Shown: positions 52,611 to 63,233, numbered from the stretch's first letter. The stretch is 64,000 nucleotides of DNA from Sva-07 sp963698565 (GCA_963698565.1 CAVORH010000039.1:295047-359046); one strand, 5' to 3'. Made by a program: numbers and translations. The notes: generated by a model from the sequence alone, not told the origin.

Positions 52611-54300
52611 TGGGGACCCGGGCCAGCAGCGACGGCGAGGCGCCACGGCTCCGCGTCGGGGTTCTCGCCGGCTCCGATCAACTGGCCGCATGGCAACGCG
52701 AGACGCTCGAACGGTTGGTGGAGGGCGACGACGTCGACCTCGTCGCCCTCGTCACCGAACGATCCAGGTCGGGTACCGGATCTCGTTGGCGGCGGGTCTT
52801 GTCGAACCGTGGTCTGTGGCGCCTGTACAACAACCTCTGGGTCGCACGCCGATCGCGTGCCGTCCGGCCGACCGACTGCAGCGACTTGTTCAGCGGCGCG
52901 ACCCGGCTGGCGGTCCGACCCGAGCTGGTGGGCCGGTACTCCCAGCACTTCCCCGACGACGCAATCCGACAGCTGCGCGAGCTCGACCTCGACGTCCTGC
53001 TGCGGTTCGGGTTCGGGATCGTGCGGGGAGAGGTGTTGGCGGTCGCGCGGTATGGGATCTGGTCGTTCCACCACGACGACGAACGTGTGATCCGCGGTGG
53101 TCCCCCGTCGTTCTGGGAGGTGGCCGAAGGCCTTGCGACCACCGGAGTCCTCCTCCAGCGCCTCACCGAACGGCTCGATGCCGGAATTCCGCTCGCCCGA
53201 GCGACGTTCCGGACCGTCAGCTATTCGTATCCCCGCAACCGCGACCGAGCGGCGTTTGGGGCCGCTGCTCTGCCCGCCCGCGTGGCCAGCGCCGGTTCGC
53301 TCCGGGGTCGTGAACGTCGACGAACTCCCCGTCGCTTCCGCGGACGCACCGATCCGACGCGACCCGACGAATGCGGAGATGGTGCAGTTCGCCGCTCGGC
53401 AGGCTCTCCGTTCGGTCGTCGAGAGGCATCCGCTCGATCGTCGTCGGAGCCCGCTGGGCCATCGGCGTCGCCGATATCACCGTCGCCGGTGCGATCCCCG
53501 ACGGCGACGTCGTTCGAGTGGCTCCCCGAGCGTCAGGGCGGCTACGACGCCGACCCGTTTCCGGTCGAGCACCGTGGCCGACATGCGCTGCTGGTCGAGG
53601 AGTTCGACGAACGCTCGGGCAAGGGCACGATCAGCGCGCTGAGTCGCGACGCGTCCGGCGGCTGGCGTCGAGATCGTGGCGTCATCGACCCTCAGGTGCA
53701 TGCGTCGTACCCGTTCCCGGTCCAGGTCGGCGACGACCTGTACTGCGTGCCCGAGACCGCGCAGGCGGGCCGGGTGGACGGCGTGGCGGTGCATTCAGCT
53801 ACCGGACCAGTGGGAGCGCGCACACACGCTCATCGAAGCCTCGGTGGTCGATCCGACACCGCTGACGTGGAACGGTCGTTGGTGGCTGTTCGGAACACGA
53901 AGGGATCGCGACCCGAATGCCGAGCTGTGGCTGTGGTCGGCACCCGACTTCTGCGGACCTTGGGAACCTCACCGGCTGAATCCGGTGAAGATCGATGTCA
54001 CCAGCGCCCGTCCGGCGGGTACGCCGTTCGTACGCGAAGGCGTGCTCTACCGGCCGGCGCAGGATTGCTCGCAGGGCTACGGCGGTTCGATCGTCATCAA
54101 CAGGGTCGATCGCCTCGACGAGGAAGGCTTCGAGGAGCACGCCGTCGAACGCTCTCGATCTCCGCACCGATCGGTACGCCGACGGCAACCATCACCTGGC
54201 GTTCGGTTCCGGGCTCGTCGCGGTCGACGCCAAGCGCCGGATCGTCGACCTCCATCGAAGCCGCCGCGAGCTCGTCGCTCGCCTGAGAAGGGCGCGGTGA
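52610..54300 (+). pseudogene. Formyltransferase-like / GINT1-type domain protein, several frameshifts
   Basis: From GTG 52610 the first 215 residues are intact and resemble a formyltransferase-like fold (LRVGVLAGSDQLAAWQRETL, LLRFGFGIVRGEVLAVARYG, GIWSFHHDDERVIRGGPPSF). The rest is a beta-propeller-like module seen with GINT1-type proteins: WLPERQGGYDADPFPVEHRG, HASYPFPVQVGDDLYCVPET, LTWNGRWWLFGTRRDRDPNA and SAPDFCGPWEPHRLNPVKID. It is spread over several frames with shifts near 53250, 53430, 53515, 53790 and 54150. The end is GSGLVAVDAKRRIVDLHRSR at 54300. It probably modifies or transfers a sugar of the glycan. Confidence 0.6.
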
Positions 54301-54302
54301 CC

Positions 54303-55472
54303 ATGCGAGTGCTCTACGTGATCGACAGCCTCGATCGGCGGTGGTGCCGAGCACTCCCTCGCACACATGGCGCCCGGATATCGGGACCACGGAATCGACC
54401 TCCACGTGGCCTTCCTCAAGTCGCGCTGGGACGTCGCCGACGCGCTGCGCGACGCAGGCGCAACGCTGCATCCGACGGCACTCGACCAGAGCCGAGTGCG
54501 CCAACTCGTCGCAGCTCGTTGGGCTGATCCGGCGGCTCCGGCCCGACGTGGTGCACACCACACTGTGGGAGGCAAACGTGCTGGGCCGCACCGCGAGCCG
54601 CGCTGACTGGCACACCCGTGGTGTCGACGTTCGCCAACGAGCAGCTACTCGGCGGTGCAGGAGAGCTCCGTCGATCGGTCTCGTCAAGCTTCGGCTCGCA
54701 CAGTTGGTGGACATCGGCACTGCTCGAACCGGCGGTGCAGATTCCACGCCGTTTCGAAGCCTGTCGCGGACGACATGGCGTCCCGGATGCGGGTTCGACG
54801 CGACAGGATTGTCGTGATCCCGCGGGCGCGCCGACGAGACCGGATGGGCGAGCCGAGTGCCAGCGCGCAGGCAATCGGTACGCAGTGCGCTCGGTCTCGG
54901 ATCGGAGCAAGCCGATCGTGCTCGCCGTCGCCCGACAGGAGCACCAGAAGGGGCTCGACGTGCTGCTCGATGCCACGAGCGAAGCTCGCCGCGCGGTTCC
55001 CAGATCTCACGGTACTCGTGGCCGGTCGACCGGGGCGGGCAAGCGACGACCTGGACGCACAGGTCGAGCGACTCGGGCTCGACGAGACCGTGGCGTTCCT
55101 CGGCGCCCGCGACGACGTCGCCGACCTGATCGTGGCCTGCGATGTCGTCGCCGTGCCATCGCGGGTCGAAGGGATGCCAGGCGCGGTGCTCGAGGCAATG
55201 GCATTGGAACGCCCGGTCGTCGCCAGCGACATCCCGATGGTTCGAGAAGCGATCGGTGACTTCGCGGCCTCACTCGTCGCCGTGGACGATTCTCGATGCG
55301 TTCGCTGCCGCGCTCGAGCTGGCGCTCGACGAGCGACACCTCCGAATCGACCAAGGCAGCTCGAGACCGCTTCGACACGCTGTTCGCTCCCGGCCCGGTT
55401 GTGGAGCGCCTGCATGCGCTCTATCGAGATGCGATCTCGGCTTCGAGGTGGTCGCGCATCCACTCGACTTGA
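54303..55472 (+). pseudogene. Family 4 glycosyltransferase, many frameshifts
   Basis: The start MRVLYVIDSL at 54303 and the end FDTLFAPGPVVERLHALYRD...RIHST at 55472 bracket a GT4 of about 390 residues spread over all three frames. Pieces are DHGIDLHVAFLKSRWDVADA, LIRRLRPDVVHTTLWEANVL, VVSTFANEQLLG, FHAVSKPVADDMASRMRVRR, PIVLAVARQEHQKGLDVLLD, LAARFPDLTVLVAGRPGRAS and VEGMPGAVLEAMALERPVVA (EX7E box). At least seven single-base shifts are needed in 1.1 kb. It overlaps the convergent epimerase by 52 nt. Confidence 0.65.
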
Positions 55473-56378
55473 CGGCCGAGGCCCTCGCAGAGACCAGTGC
55501 GGGGCGACCAGCCGAGGACTCGCTCGGCTGCCTCCGACGATCCCATCGGTCCGGGCGACGTCGCCTGCCTCGGGGCCGCGCCGCTCGATCAGCACCGGCG
55601 TGCCGATGATGCCCTCGATCGTCTCGATGACTTCGGTGAGGGTGCACGTGGAACCACCCGACACGTTGAGGATCGTTCCCGGCTGGACTGCGACCGTCGC
55701 TGCGGCCAGCGCAGCGTCGACGACGTCGTCGACGAACGTGAACGATCGAACCTGCGAACCGTCGCCGAACATCGGAAACGGTTCGCCCAGCAATCCTGCA
55801 CGGATCAACCGGTACATGGCCATGTCCGGTCGCTGACCCGGTCCGTACACCGTGAAGAGACGCAGGCTGACGGAGGGGAGCCCAAAGTTCTGCGCGTAGG
55901 CCGCGCAGAGCGCTTCCGCGGCGAGCTTCGTCACTCCGTAGGGGCTGAACGGCCGGGTCGGAGCGTTCTCGTCGACCGCGCCTGCGATCTGCCCATAGAC
56001 CGAAGAACTCGAAGCGAAGACGAACGAGCGCACCGATGCGGTGTCGATGGCTTCGAGCAACCTGTGCGTGGCGAGCAGGTTGTTGCGGACGTAGTCGTCG
56101 AATCCGGCCCACGACGTCCGAACTCCCGGCTGGGCTGCGAAGTGGAACACCGTGTCGACCCCGTCGAGGATCGGCGCGAGATCGACCTCGGCGAGATCGC
56201 CTTCGATCGCGTGCGCGTGTGGAAGCGAGGCGAGTTCATCCAACCGACGTCGCTTCAGCAGCGGATCGTAGTACGGGACGAGAGCGTCCAACCCGAGCGT
56301 GTCGTGGCCGTTGGCCGACAACGCCTTGACCAGGGAACCGCCGATGAAACCGGCGGCGCCGGTGACGAGTGCACGCAC
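55421..56378 (-). CDS. NAD-dependent epimerase/dehydratase (UDP-glucuronate epimerase type), one frameshift
   Basis: GTG 56378 begins a 318-residue SDR protein: VRALVTGAAGFIGGSLVKAL, LVPYYDPLLKRRRLDEL, HFAAQPGVRTSW, SSSSVYGQIAG, SPYGVTKLAAE (catalytic Tyr and Lys) and LFTVYGPGQRPDMAMYRLI, a pattern of UDP-glucuronate 4-epimerases. The frame is lost near 55548 (GATGGGATCG); the end continues as SSEAAERVLGWSPRTGL and GRQVEWMRDHLEAEIASR to TAG at 55421. Together with the UDP-sugar dehydrogenase it would supply galacturonate-type sugars. Confidence 0.85.
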
Positions 56379-56388
56379 CGATCGGAGG

Positions 56389-57361
56389 CTAGCAGCGTGA
56401 GGAATCTCGGACGGATGGACCGCGTTCCCAGACCAGGCGTCCAACGAATGGCAAGCAGCTCACGACCAACCGAGCGTGGAAGCGCCATTCCGTCGGCCGC
56501 GTACGCGCTGCCACCCAGAAGTGGGAACGTGCTCGAGAACGTTCGGCAAGCCGCCATGCCGCCACCCCGGCAATGGAATGGTAGGAGCCGAGTGTCCGAG
56601 GCGACTTGCGAAGTTGCTGGGTGTGGTGGGCGAGGATGTACTCCATGCCGTCGAGCAGCTTTTGTGGCGTTCGCTCGATTCTGTCGCTCGTACGACGTCG
56701 AATGTCGATGAGGACCTGATCGACGGACGAGACCGGAATCGACCGTGCTCTGCACATCGGAAGTACCCGCAGCGCGAACTCGGTCTGGTGGCTGCAGGAC
56801 AGACCTTCGGCGAAGCCACCTGCGTCCAGATAAAGGTCACGGCGCACAGCGAAGGTGCCCGCCAAGACGTTGGCTGTCTGCGCGCCGAACTCCGGGCCGA
56901 GCGCCCTTGGCGGTCTGACAGCAACCACCCGGCCCGACGGGTACTCGGTCAATCGGCTCGCGGCAGCTGACAAAGCCGGCCTGGGTGTCCCCGGCGGCCC
57001 GGTGAAGCGTTCCCAACCAGTCGCGATGGGGCATGTCGTCGTCATCCAGCGGAACCACGAACTGACCGGATGCGTGTGCGACACCGGTGTTCCTGGCGGC
57101 AGAAATCCCACCGTTCGAACGTTGGACGATGGCCAGCCGTGGATCGCCAATCTCTCGCAATCGAGCGAGCGTTCCGTCCGTCGAGCCGTCGTCGACGACG
57201 ATCACCTCGAACGAGTCGAAGTCCTGGTCGAGGGCCGCATGGATCGTGGGCAGAATCCCGGAACCCCGGTTGTAGGTGGGGATGACGACGCTCATCAACG
57301 GCCGCGACCCTGATCCGTCGGTGAGGGGATCGCTGGGCGACACGATCGTCCTATCGCTCAC
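56389..57361 (-). CDS. Family 2 glycosyltransferase, one frameshift
   Basis: From the start at 57361 the GT-A domain reads MSVVIPTYNRGSGILPTIHA, VIVVDDGSTDGTL (Asp of the nucleotide site), SNGGISAARNTGVAHASG and VPLDDDDMPHRDW (DxD metal motif). After FVSC near 56965 the frame shifts; the rest continues as RLTEYPSGRVVAVRPPRALG, QTANVLAGTFAVRRDLYLDA and GFAEGLSCSHQTEFALRVLP to 56389. The joined protein of about 323 residues is a complete inverting GT2. It is on the same strand as the epimerase, 10 nt upstream of it. Confidence 0.8.
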
Positions 57362-57504
57362 GATCCGTCTCCGACATCTCGTGGTCGATTGTAGGGATCG
57401 GGAGCCTGCCTGCCAGGCTGGTCGGTCCCGAGGATCGAATTGATGAGTGAGAATTCGAACATGATCGAGCGTCGACGGGTGTGTTGCGCGGCGATGGAAT
57501 CCAG

Positions 57505-58398
57505 ATGAGCGGCCCGAGCGTGTCGGTGATCATCCCGTTGCGAGGCAGTGCCGGCATCATCGAACGTCAGCTCGAGCGTCTCGCCCGACAGAGCGAGCGC
57601 AGCTTCGAAGTCGTCGTCGCCGACAACGGTGCGACCTCCGGGCTCGACGGCATCGTCGACGATCACAGGGCGGACCTGGACATCCGCCGTGTGGACGCCC
57701 GGTCGAGAATTGGATGTGGCCCCGCTCGCAATGTCGCGGTTGCCGCCGCTCGCTCCGACCTCCTGCTGTTCTGCGACGCAGATGACTGCGTGAGCGAGAA
57801 CTGGGTCGCGAGCTATGTCGGGGCGGCGGACGGTTTCGGCATCGCAACCGGTCCGAAGAGCTCGGTGACCGAGGCAGAACTGATCGCCCGCGGCTCGGCC
57901 GCAGTCTTCGAACGAGGGACGTTCTCGAGCCAGCCGAACACTGCGGGCGGTCTGCCGTACGCGAGCGGCGGCAATTCGGCCTTTCGCCGCGAAGTGCTCG
58001 ACTCCATCGGCGGATTCGGTAGCCACAACCTGCGCCGAGAGGACGTCGAGGCCAGCTGGCTCGCCCGTCTCAAGGGATTCGAGGTCGCGTTCGTCCCGGG
58101 CGCTCGTGTCGTCTGTGTGCAGCGAACCGGCGCCGCCGATCGGTGGCGGCAGTCGTTCGGTTGGGGCGTCGGTCTCGAAGCGTTGCGACAACAGTTCCGC
58201 CACGAAGACGTCGGTCCACCCACGCTGGTGCAGTCACTCAAGCTCGGGCTGTCCCGGGCGTCCCGTCGGCCTGACGAGCGCATTCCGATTGCTGCGTCGC
58301 TGGCGGGGCAGATGGTCGAACGCGGACTGCCAGGGCGCTACTTCGAGAACGTGCGAGCGAGCGCCGGGCCCACATCACCCGGCCTGCCGGACCGGTGA
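57505..58398 (+). CDS. Family 2 glycosyltransferase
   Basis: From ATG 57505 (an alternative start at 57481 adds 8 residues) the 297-residue protein has SVSVIIPLRGSAGIIERQLE, VVVADNGATSGLDGIVDDHR, IGCGPARNVAVAAARSDLLL, FCDADDC (DxD motif) and SGGNSAFRREVLDSIGGFGS, then RREDVEASWLARLKG, where ED may be the catalytic base. It is an intact inverting GT-A enzyme. The GT8 gene follows 9 nt later and is probably co-transcribed. The 143-nt gap to the divergent GT2 gene should hold both promoters. Confidence 0.9.
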   Translation: MSGPSVSVIIPLRGSAGIIERQLERLARQSERSFEVVVADNGATSGLDGIVDDHRADLDIRRVDARSRIGCGPARNVAVAAARSDLLLFCDADDCVSENWVASYVGAADGFGIATGPKSSVTEAELIARGSAAVFERGTFSSQPNTAGGLPYASGGNSAFRREVLDSIGGFGSHNLRREDVEASWLARLKGFEVAFVPGARVVCVQRTGAADRWRQSFGWGVGLEALRQQFRHEDVGPPTLVQSLKLGLSRASRRPDERIPIAASLAGQMVERGLPGRYFENVRASAGPTSPGLPDR

Positions 58399-58407
58399 GA
58401 GCACAAG

Positions 58408-59616
58408 ATGTCGTCGTTCGTCCTGTGCTGTGACCGCAACTACGTGCTCCCACTCGCGACCGTCGCGTCGAGCCTGTCGCGATCGCAACGAGCACCGTTC
58501 GACCTCTACGTCATGCACGATGGCATCTCCACCCACGACCGAGACCGAATCCAGTCGACCGCGTCCACGCAGATCCGGTGGCTCGACGTGGACGCCTCCG
58601 CGTTCGAGGGGATCGTCACCCCCGCTCACCTTCCCGCAGCCGCACTCTTCCGCCTGCTCATCCCGGATCTGCTGGCGGACCTCGCCCGGGTGATCTACCT
58701 CGACACGGACACGGTTGTCGTCGATGACCTCGCACAGCTGTGGCAGCTCGATCTCGGGACTGCCGTCGTCGGCGCAGCTCGCGATCCATACGTAGACGTG
58801 ATGGGAGGCGCTCCTGGGCTGCCGTTCGTCGACCGCGGCCTCACGGCGTCGACGGCGTACTTCAACTCCGGGGTGATGGTCATCGACGTCCACCGGTGGC
58901 GCCAATCAGGTGTCAGCTCCGCGGCACTGTCTGCCCTTCGGACGTCGCGGCTCGCCTTCGCAGACCAATGCGCCCTGAACCTCGTGCTCGCGGGCCAGTG
59001 GAAGCAGATCGACCCCCGCTACAACCTGCAGCCAACGCACCATGACAGCCTGAGTTGGATGTCCACCTCCGAGGAAGGAGTGCGGTTGGCGAGCGCCCTT
59101 CGACGACCGGCAATCCACCACTTCGTGGGCGCAAAGCCCTGGAACCCGGGGGGCGCCGATGTTGCACGGTCGAACCTGTGGTTCGAGGCCCTCGACCGAA
59201 CGGCCTACGCAGGCTGGCGCCCTGAGGTTGCGGAGCCCGACCGGTCGAGATCGGCACCTCGTCCCAGAACCAAGAGGATTGTCGACGGGCTCCGACGCCG
59301 CGTCGTCGATGTCGCTCAGCCGGTGGCCGAGCGCGCCGGGATCCGGGTGGAGCTCGTGAACCAGAGCGCAACTGCGCAGGCCGAACGCGAGCGTGACCGT
59401 ATCTGGGAGGCGCTCGCCGGAACCGTCGCCGAAGGTCCGTTCGCAGGCGTTCGGCTTCCGGACCACGCTCGCGAGCGGGTGGGCGCCATCCCGATCGTCA
59501 CCGGAACCTACGAACCCGATCTGATTCGGGCCTCGATCGAAGCGGCAGTGGCCCCGGACCGCCATCTCGTCGCGAGCAGCGATGTCGGATGGTTCCTCGC
59601 CCCGGCGCTGGCGTGA
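58408..59616 (+). CDS. Family 8 glycosyltransferase with start of a methyltransferase domain
   Basis: Residues 1-270 are a GT8: VLCCDRNYVLPLATVASSLS, LFRLLIPDLLADLARVIYLD, the metal motif DTDTVV, TAYFNSGVMVIDVHRW, FADQCALNLVLAGQWKQIDP and HHFVGAKPWN (His of the C-terminal GT8 motif). From about residue 320 the sequence is like the N-terminal part of the methyltransferase at 61096 (GPFAGVRLPD, GTYEPDLIRASIEAAVAP). The frame ends at 59616 inside what should be the SAM-binding Gly loop; the rest is in the next ORF. GT8 enzymes are retaining transferases, often galactosyl- or glucosyltransferases. Confidence 0.85.
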   Translation: MSSFVLCCDRNYVLPLATVASSLSRSQRAPFDLYVMHDGISTHDRDRIQSTASTQIRWLDVDASAFEGIVTPAHLPAAALFRLLIPDLLADLARVIYLDTDTVVVDDLAQLWQLDLGTAVVGAARDPYVDVMGGAPGLPFVDRGLTASTAYFNSGVMVIDVHRWRQSGVSSAALSALRTSRLAFADQCALNLVLAGQWKQIDPRYNLQPTHHDSLSWMSTSEEGVRLASALRRPAIHHFVGAKPWNPGGADVARSNLWFEALDRTAYAGWRPEVAEPDRSRSAPRPRTKRIVDGLRRRVVDVAQPVAERAGIRVELVNQSATAQAERERDRIWEALAGTVAEGPFAGVRLPDHARERVGAIPIVTGTYEPDLIRASIEAAVAPDRHLVASSDVGWFLAPALA

Positions 59617-59631
59617 GCGGGTTGCCCGGCC

Positions 59632-60072
59632 GTGACGGTGATCGGCGCCGACGCAGATGGTGGACTGATCGCCAAGATTGCTGCCCTCAACGACGTCGGG
59701 GGGCGCGTCGAGTTCGAACGAAGTGTCATCGAGGCCATCAGGACCAGCGAGGGACAGCAGGTCTGGCTCCTCGACCACGACGACCTCGCCGAGACCATGC
59801 GCGACGACACTGCAACACTCTGCCGCGAGAAGGCGGTGCTGATCGTGCCCATCAATGACAGCCGGCGTGGGTCCAGCGGAGTCGTCGCGAGTGAGCTGCT
59901 CGGGATGATCGAGCCAACGCACGACATCGAGATCATCCAGCGGACAGGCCGAGACCCAACGCAATCGCCGTACGGTCGAGCCGCCGCCGAGCCGGCATGC
60001 TGGCTCCTTGCAGCCGAGTGGGACGGCCGCCGGCGTTCGGGGTGGCTCCACCTCGTCCCGAAGCGGGGTTGA
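59632..60072 (+). pseudogene. Detached C-terminal part of a methyltransferase domain
   Basis: The 146-residue ORF reads VIGADADGGLIAKIAALNDV, GGRVEFERSVIEAIRTSEGQ and QVWLLDHDDLAETM, aligning by eye with the middle and end of the methyltransferase at 61096 (FGVDTDEQA, NDVGDRVEFRSS). It most likely belongs to the GT8 gene just upstream, from which a base shift near 59600 separates it. Joined, the protein would be a ~550-residue GT8-methyltransferase. Taken alone it lacks the SAM-binding glycine motif and could not work. Confidence 0.6.
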
Positions 60073-60074
60073 GC

Positions 60075-61076
60075 ATGGGCTCGGCCTCGGTAGATCGATC
60101 GCAGCGAGCATGGTGCGGGTTCATCGTCGACGACTCGTTCAGAGCCGATGGGTACGACTGGACGGACGAAGCAATCTGGCCTTGGATCTTCGAGACTTCC
60201 GAAGAGGTGTGGATCCACCAGACGATGGTGCGCCTCGCCCACGCCGGCTACCCGGTCAGGCCGTGCACCCTCACCGACGCAGCATCGTGCGAAGTGGTCG
60301 TCGTTCACCCCGGACGGATCAAGGAGCTCATGCAGGTGCTCGGTCGCAGCACATCGACCCGCGTGCTGCTCACCAGCAGCGACAAGACCTACGGGCGGAG
60401 GTTCGCCGATCTCTGCGCAATCCAGCACCTTCGTGTCACCGGCTCGCGACAGGTTTTCGTCCCACACTGGCCCCAACCTGGCCTCCTGAAACGCGAGGCG
60501 GCCGGCCATCGACTCGCGCGTGCGGAGTTCAAGGGCGACCCGACCACGCTCCACCCGGATCTCCTCGACCCGTCGTGGCGGTCTGCTCTCCGTGAGCTGG
60601 GCATCGCCTGGCAGGTGTCGCCACGCCCGCAAAGATGCAGTGCGCCCGGGCTCGGCGCGCACCCGTGGAGCGACTACCGAGACACCGACGTCATCGTTGC
60701 CCTCCGGGGCGACACGACCAAGCTGCTCAACAAGCCGGCTTCCAAACTCGTGAATGCCTGGAGCGCTGGCGTGCCGGCAGTGCTCAGTCCTGATCCCGCG
60801 TTCACCGAGCTCCGTTGTTGCGAGCTCGACTTCCTTGAGGCCAAGACCGCCGACGACGCGATTCGAGCGCTCGTACGACTGCGATCGGAACCCGATCTGT
60901 ACGCAGCGATCGTCGAGCATGGATTTCAGCGGGCTCGCTCCCTCGATGACGACGCCGTACTTGCTGCGTGGGTGGGAGCCATTTGCCGTGCACGGCAGGT
61001 GGCACCACGATCGCGTGCGCTGACGATCGGAGCCATCGCAATGACGGAACGACTGCTCGCTAGCCGACGGCGGTAG
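60075..61076 (+). CDS. Glycosyltransferase-like protein of unknown family
   Basis: From ATG 60075 the 333-residue protein begins GSASVDRSQRAWCGFIVDDS and contains WIHQTMVRLAHAGYPVRPCT, VVVHPGRIKELMQVLGRSTS and, near the end, TDVIVALRGDTTKLLNKPAS and VNAWSAGVPAVLSPDPAF. The last two resemble the donor-site end of GT-B enzymes (an AWSAGVP in place of the EAxAxGxP loop). No classical GT4 glutamate pair is visible. Its place between two methyltransferase-type genes in the glycan locus supports a sugar-related role. Confidence 0.7.
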   Translation: MGSASVDRSQRAWCGFIVDDSFRADGYDWTDEAIWPWIFETSEEVWIHQTMVRLAHAGYPVRPCTLTDAASCEVVVVHPGRIKELMQVLGRSTSTRVLLTSSDKTYGRRFADLCAIQHLRVTGSRQVFVPHWPQPGLLKREAAGHRLARAEFKGDPTTLHPDLLDPSWRSALRELGIAWQVSPRPQRCSAPGLGAHPWSDYRDTDVIVALRGDTTKLLNKPASKLVNAWSAGVPAVLSPDPAFTELRCCELDFLEAKTADDAIRALVRLRSEPDLYAAIVEHGFQRARSLDDDAVLAAWVGAICRARQVAPRSRALTIGAIAMTERLLASRRR

Positions 61077-61095
61077 CCGGATCTAGGTTTGGCGG

Positions 61096-61951
61096 ATGCG
61101 AAGAGGTCCCGTCTCGGCCAGATGGTTGCTGCGATCGGTCAACGCTGTGCTCCGGCCGCTGGGATTCCACGTCGCAGGGTGTCGACCTGACCATGATTCG
61201 ACGGCAGCCCTGGTGCGATCGCTACGTCGAACTGCAGCCACGAACATCCAACATCGGCTCGGGCCGTGTGTCGTGTCCGGCCCGTTCCAGGGCCTGCGTC
61301 TCAGCGATCCCGACGGATGGAACGCTCCAGATCTGGGTGCTCTACTCCTGGGGTGCTACGAGGAGCAACTGCACCCGGCAGTCGAACAGATCGTCTCGGC
61401 GCAACCTGACGTCGTGGTCAACATCGGGTGCGCCGAGGGGTACTACGCTGTCGGCATTGCTCGTCGGTGCGTCGGAACCCACGTGTTCGGCGTCGACACG
61501 GATGAGCAGGCACGTCAACGATTGGAGCGAAGCGCCGAGATCAACGACGTCGGTGATCGGGTCGAGTTCCGCAGTTCGCTCCCTCTCGTCGACTTCGACG
61601 AGATTCTCGACCGCGCCATCAGGCCTGCGGTTGTGGTGGACTGCGAGGGCGCCGAGATCCACTACGTCGACCCCACGCTCGTCCCATCGCTTGCCAGGGC
61701 GATGCTGCTCGTGGAACTCCACGAGTTCATCGTTCCGGGTGTCGCCACACGAATTGCGCCGTCGCCTCGAGCCTTCGCATCATGTCGCGGAAATTGTGGA
61801 GACGGGTCGCGACCCTCACCTACGCCCGGAACTTCACGACCTCGGAAGTGCCGAACGGTACCTGGCTGTGTGCGAGGATCGTCCTGCGACGATGTCGTGG
61901 CTCTTGGCCTGGCCCCGAAGCCACGTGAGCGCACTGGTCGGTGAGTCGTAA
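61096..61951 (+). CDS. FkbM-like SAM-dependent methyltransferase, one frameshift
   Basis: The ATG at 61096 starts RRGPVSARWLLRSVNAVLRP. The core shows VVVNIGCAEGYYAVGIARRC (SAM motif I, about residues 112-131), HVFGVDTDEQARQRL (Asp of motif II), NDVGDRVEFRSS, VVVDCEGAEIHYVDPT and MLLVELHEFIVPG. After GVATRI near 61755 the frame shifts, and the true end is EPSHHVAEIVETGRDPHLRP and LGSAERYLAVCEDRPATMSW to 61951. FkbM-type enzymes O-methylate sugars. A second, broken copy of the domain is attached to the GT8 gene. Confidence 0.8.
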
Positions 61952-61978
61952 AGCTAGTCGACCTCGAAGGCGGGTCGG

Positions 61979-63037
61979 TCAGCCCTCGACCCAGGAGTGG
62001 CGAACGAAGGTCTCATGCCATTCATTCGCTACCGCGTCCCAGCTGTAGGGAACGACGGACTCGGCGCTCGGTCGTGGGCCACGAATCGCTCGACCCAGTG
62101 CGGTTGCCAGGGCGCCAGGTCGATGGTTTGGCACATGTTCCACCCAGGGCATCGACGGAATCGCCCCGACTGGGGTGGCGACGACGGGAACCCCGCAGAG
62201 CGCGGCCTCGATCGCCACACCGGGCATACCTTCGACGTCGCTGGTGATCAGCACCACGTCGCTGGCGTACAGCACGGGGCGGACGTCGTCGACTTCGCCG
62301 AGAAAGACCGCCCGGTCGCCGAGCACGGCCTGCGCATGACGACGAGCGTCTGCGAGGCCCGCTCCACCGCCGGCGACGAGCAGAGTGTGGTCCGGCAATT
62401 GGGCGACGGTGTCGATCGCGAGATCGAGCCGCTTCTCGGGTGACGCCGCACCGATGAAGGCGACGACCGGCCCGTCGCCGAGCCCGTACCGGTCGCGAGC
62501 AGCGAGTCGCTCGTCATCGGTGGGCGGACGAAACTCTTCGGGGTCCCTCGCGTTGGGAATGACCGTGACCCGGTCGGGGTCGACACCGAGGTGCCGGACC
62601 AGCGAGTCCGCCGCGCCCGGCCACAACGCAACCACCCCCGCCGCGCGTCGGTACTGGGCGCGTGTCACCGTCCGGTGCAGCGGGCCGCGCAGCCAGTGGG
62701 TCGGGTCGCTGATGTTGCGGTAGAGGAAGGGCACACCGGTGCCGGCGAGCGCCGCGGCGCAGGCGGGGAGCGTGGCGGACCCGTAGGCGACCACGATGTC
62801 GGCCTTCTTGGCCCGAGCGCGGAGCGCAAGCAGGGTTCTCGGCCCGAGTCGACGGGAGCCCAACGCCGGAACGTCGAGCTCCTGGCCGTCAGTACCCGAG
62901 TGCAGCGACACGATCTCGACCGTCCAGCCCAGACCCGCGAGCCGCGGGGCCAACTGCGTGGCCTGAATCTCGGCGCCGCGCCGCCGGGAGCTGGCCGTCA
63001 CGAGCAGGACGCGCCCGAGGCGCTCGCCGGTTGCCAC
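61979..63037 (-). CDS. Family 4 glycosyltransferase
   Basis: GTG 63037 gives a 352-residue GT4 with LGRVLLVTASSRRRGAEIQA, LAPRLAGLGWTVEIVSL, PFLYRNISDPTHWLRGPLHR, TVIPNARDPEEFRPP, VAFIGAASPEKRLDLAIDTV and SDVEGMPGVAIEAALCGVPV (EX7E box). The frame stays open further upstream but without protein-like composition; no strong ribosome site distinguishes the start. It is convergent with the methyltransferase gene and divergent from the exported protein gene at 63234. Confidence 0.88.
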   Translation of the reverse strand: MATGERLGRVLLVTASSRRRGAEIQATQLAPRLAGLGWTVEIVSLHSGTDGQELDVPALGSRRLGPRTLLALRARAKKADIVVAYGSATLPACAAALAGTGVPFLYRNISDPTHWLRGPLHRTVTRAQYRRAAGVVALWPGAADSLVRHLGVDPDRVTVIPNARDPEEFRPPTDDERLAARDRYGLGDGPVVAFIGAASPEKRLDLAIDTVAQLPDHTLLVAGGGAGLADARRHAQAVLGDRAVFLGEVDDVRPVLYASDVVLITSDVEGMPGVAIEAALCGVPVVATPVGAIPSMPWVEHVPNHRPGALATALGRAIRGPRPSAESVVPYSWDAVANEWHETFVRHSWVEG

Positions 63038-63233
63038 CGAGATCAGCCGGCGACCATGGACTCGTGAGTCGACGGATCGCTGACACGCACGGGCCGAGAG
63101 TGTAGCGAGCGCCCGAACCGCCTCGTCTCGATCTCGGGACCAGGGCTCGGCGGGCCAGCAATGTCGCCGCGTCGCGACTCGAGGTAATAGCATCATCACG
63201 CCCGAAGGTCGGGCCCCTGGAACGTGTGCTCCC

